From the NCBI RefSeq assembly GCF_902459805.1, contig NZ_CABPST010000007.1, forward strand, positions 175,956 through 239,955: a DNA stretch of 64,000 nt, in the 5' to 3' direction. Each line of letters begins with the position of its first letter. Positions within the stretch are counted from its first letter, which is position 1. Shown piece after piece: positions 63,795-64,000 of the stretch. A program made the position numbers and the translations under genes. Source of the stretch: Pandoraea bronchicola (GTDB lineage Bacteria; Pseudomonadota; Gammaproteobacteria; Burkholderiales; Burkholderiaceae). The notes below the pieces were generated by a model that worked only from the letters and a program-made list of their open reading frames with translations, searched no databases and was not told the DNA's origin.

Positions 63795-64000
63795 TTGACG
63801 ACGACGAGAAGCTGCGACATAATCTCACTTCTCTGCTGCTGATGCAGCGACGCAAAAAACGAAGCGACGGCGCGGTAAGTGTGCGACGAAGCGAAGTCAG
63901 ATGCGATTGATCTTTAAAAATTGAACAACCGATAAGTGTGGGCACTCGATGAATAGTGCGTCTGCTTCGGCAGATAAGCTTTAAATTTATTGAGGCTCAC
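63795..64000 (+). promoter_or_regulatory. rRNA operon promoter and leader (boxA region)
   Basis: TTGACG (63795-63800), 17-base spacer, CATAAT (63818-63823), preceded by an A run like an UP element. About 85 bases on, TGATCTTTAAAAATT is a boxA-like antitermination signal, followed by CCGATAAGTGTGGGCACTCG, the conserved Burkholderiales sequence before 16S rRNA, and a small hairpin TCTGC-TTCG-GCAGA. The 16S gene should begin shortly after base 64000; this part depends on family knowledge. Confidence 0.85.

Noticed and set aside
1-64000. CRISPR arrays, insertion sequences, prophage genes, tRNA genes
   Set aside because: No regularly spaced repeats, transposase or integrase motifs, phage structural genes or tRNA cloverleaf were recognised on reading the sequence; no dedicated search tool was available.

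Overview
The window is a gene-dense, GC-rich chromosomal segment from a betaproteobacterium. Several things point to the Burkholderiales, and most likely Pandoraea or a close relative: the paaABCDE/DUF1835/TetR block, the fused indolepyruvate ferredoxin oxidoreductase, the MaeB-type malic enzyme with a phosphotransacetylase domain, the MprF-AcvB pair and the rRNA-operon leader at the right edge. The genus is an inference from gene content and order; no search was run. No transposase, integrase, phage gene, CRISPR array or tRNA gene was found, and no gene is clearly broken. Only the first gene (ctaC) is cut by the window edge.

Layout. 1-4732: caa3-type cytochrome oxidase operon (subunit II with fused cytochrome c, subunit I, two subunit-III-type proteins, subunit IV). 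4741-12254: a LysR regulator divergent from a DUF1445 (D-glutamate-cyclase-like) protein, then an MFS carrier and a fused hydantoinase/5-oxoprolinase; together a plausible D-glutamate/5-oxoproline use module. 12413-17237: a tight seven-gene operon that matches, gene by gene, the translocator part of SPI-2-type type III secretion systems (SseA-like chaperone, two SseB/EspA-like filament proteins, SycD/SscA-like chaperone, SctE, SctB, SseE-like protein), but with no secretion-apparatus gene nearby. 17384-27825: a DASS carrier divergent from an AraC regulator, a GIY-YIG protein, a periplasmic serine hydrolase, the mprF-acvB lipid-modification pair and a uracil permease. 27879-33228: LysR regulator, RhlE helicase, BASS carrier, cytosolic parvulin.

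33619-38018 is an operon of an amine-oxidase/phytoene-desaturase-like flavoprotein, an AfsA-type hotdog protein (the family that makes gamma-butyrolactone signals in Streptomyces), a membrane fatty-acid desaturase and a second FAD-dependent oxygenase. It is fenced on the left by a strong terminator, and followed on the right by a methyltransferase divergent from an MmyB-type regulator. This is the best candidate for an undescribed biosynthetic, possibly signalling, system.

39978-51314: crcB, pyrE, an MFS carrier, maeB, the indolepyruvate ferredoxin oxidoreductase, a small exported protein, an Lrp/AsnC regulator and a GNAT acetyltransferase. 51556-57204: the phenylacetyl-CoA epoxidase operon paaABCDE with DUF1835 and a TetR (PaaR-like) regulator, with a palindromic operator inside the paaA promoter. 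57498-61667: a FecI-FecR-TonB receptor iron-uptake unit behind a Fur-like box. 61773-63410: a phospholipase-D-family lipoprotein. 63574-64000: a terminator and the promoter/boxA leader of an rRNA operon whose 16S gene should start just past the window.
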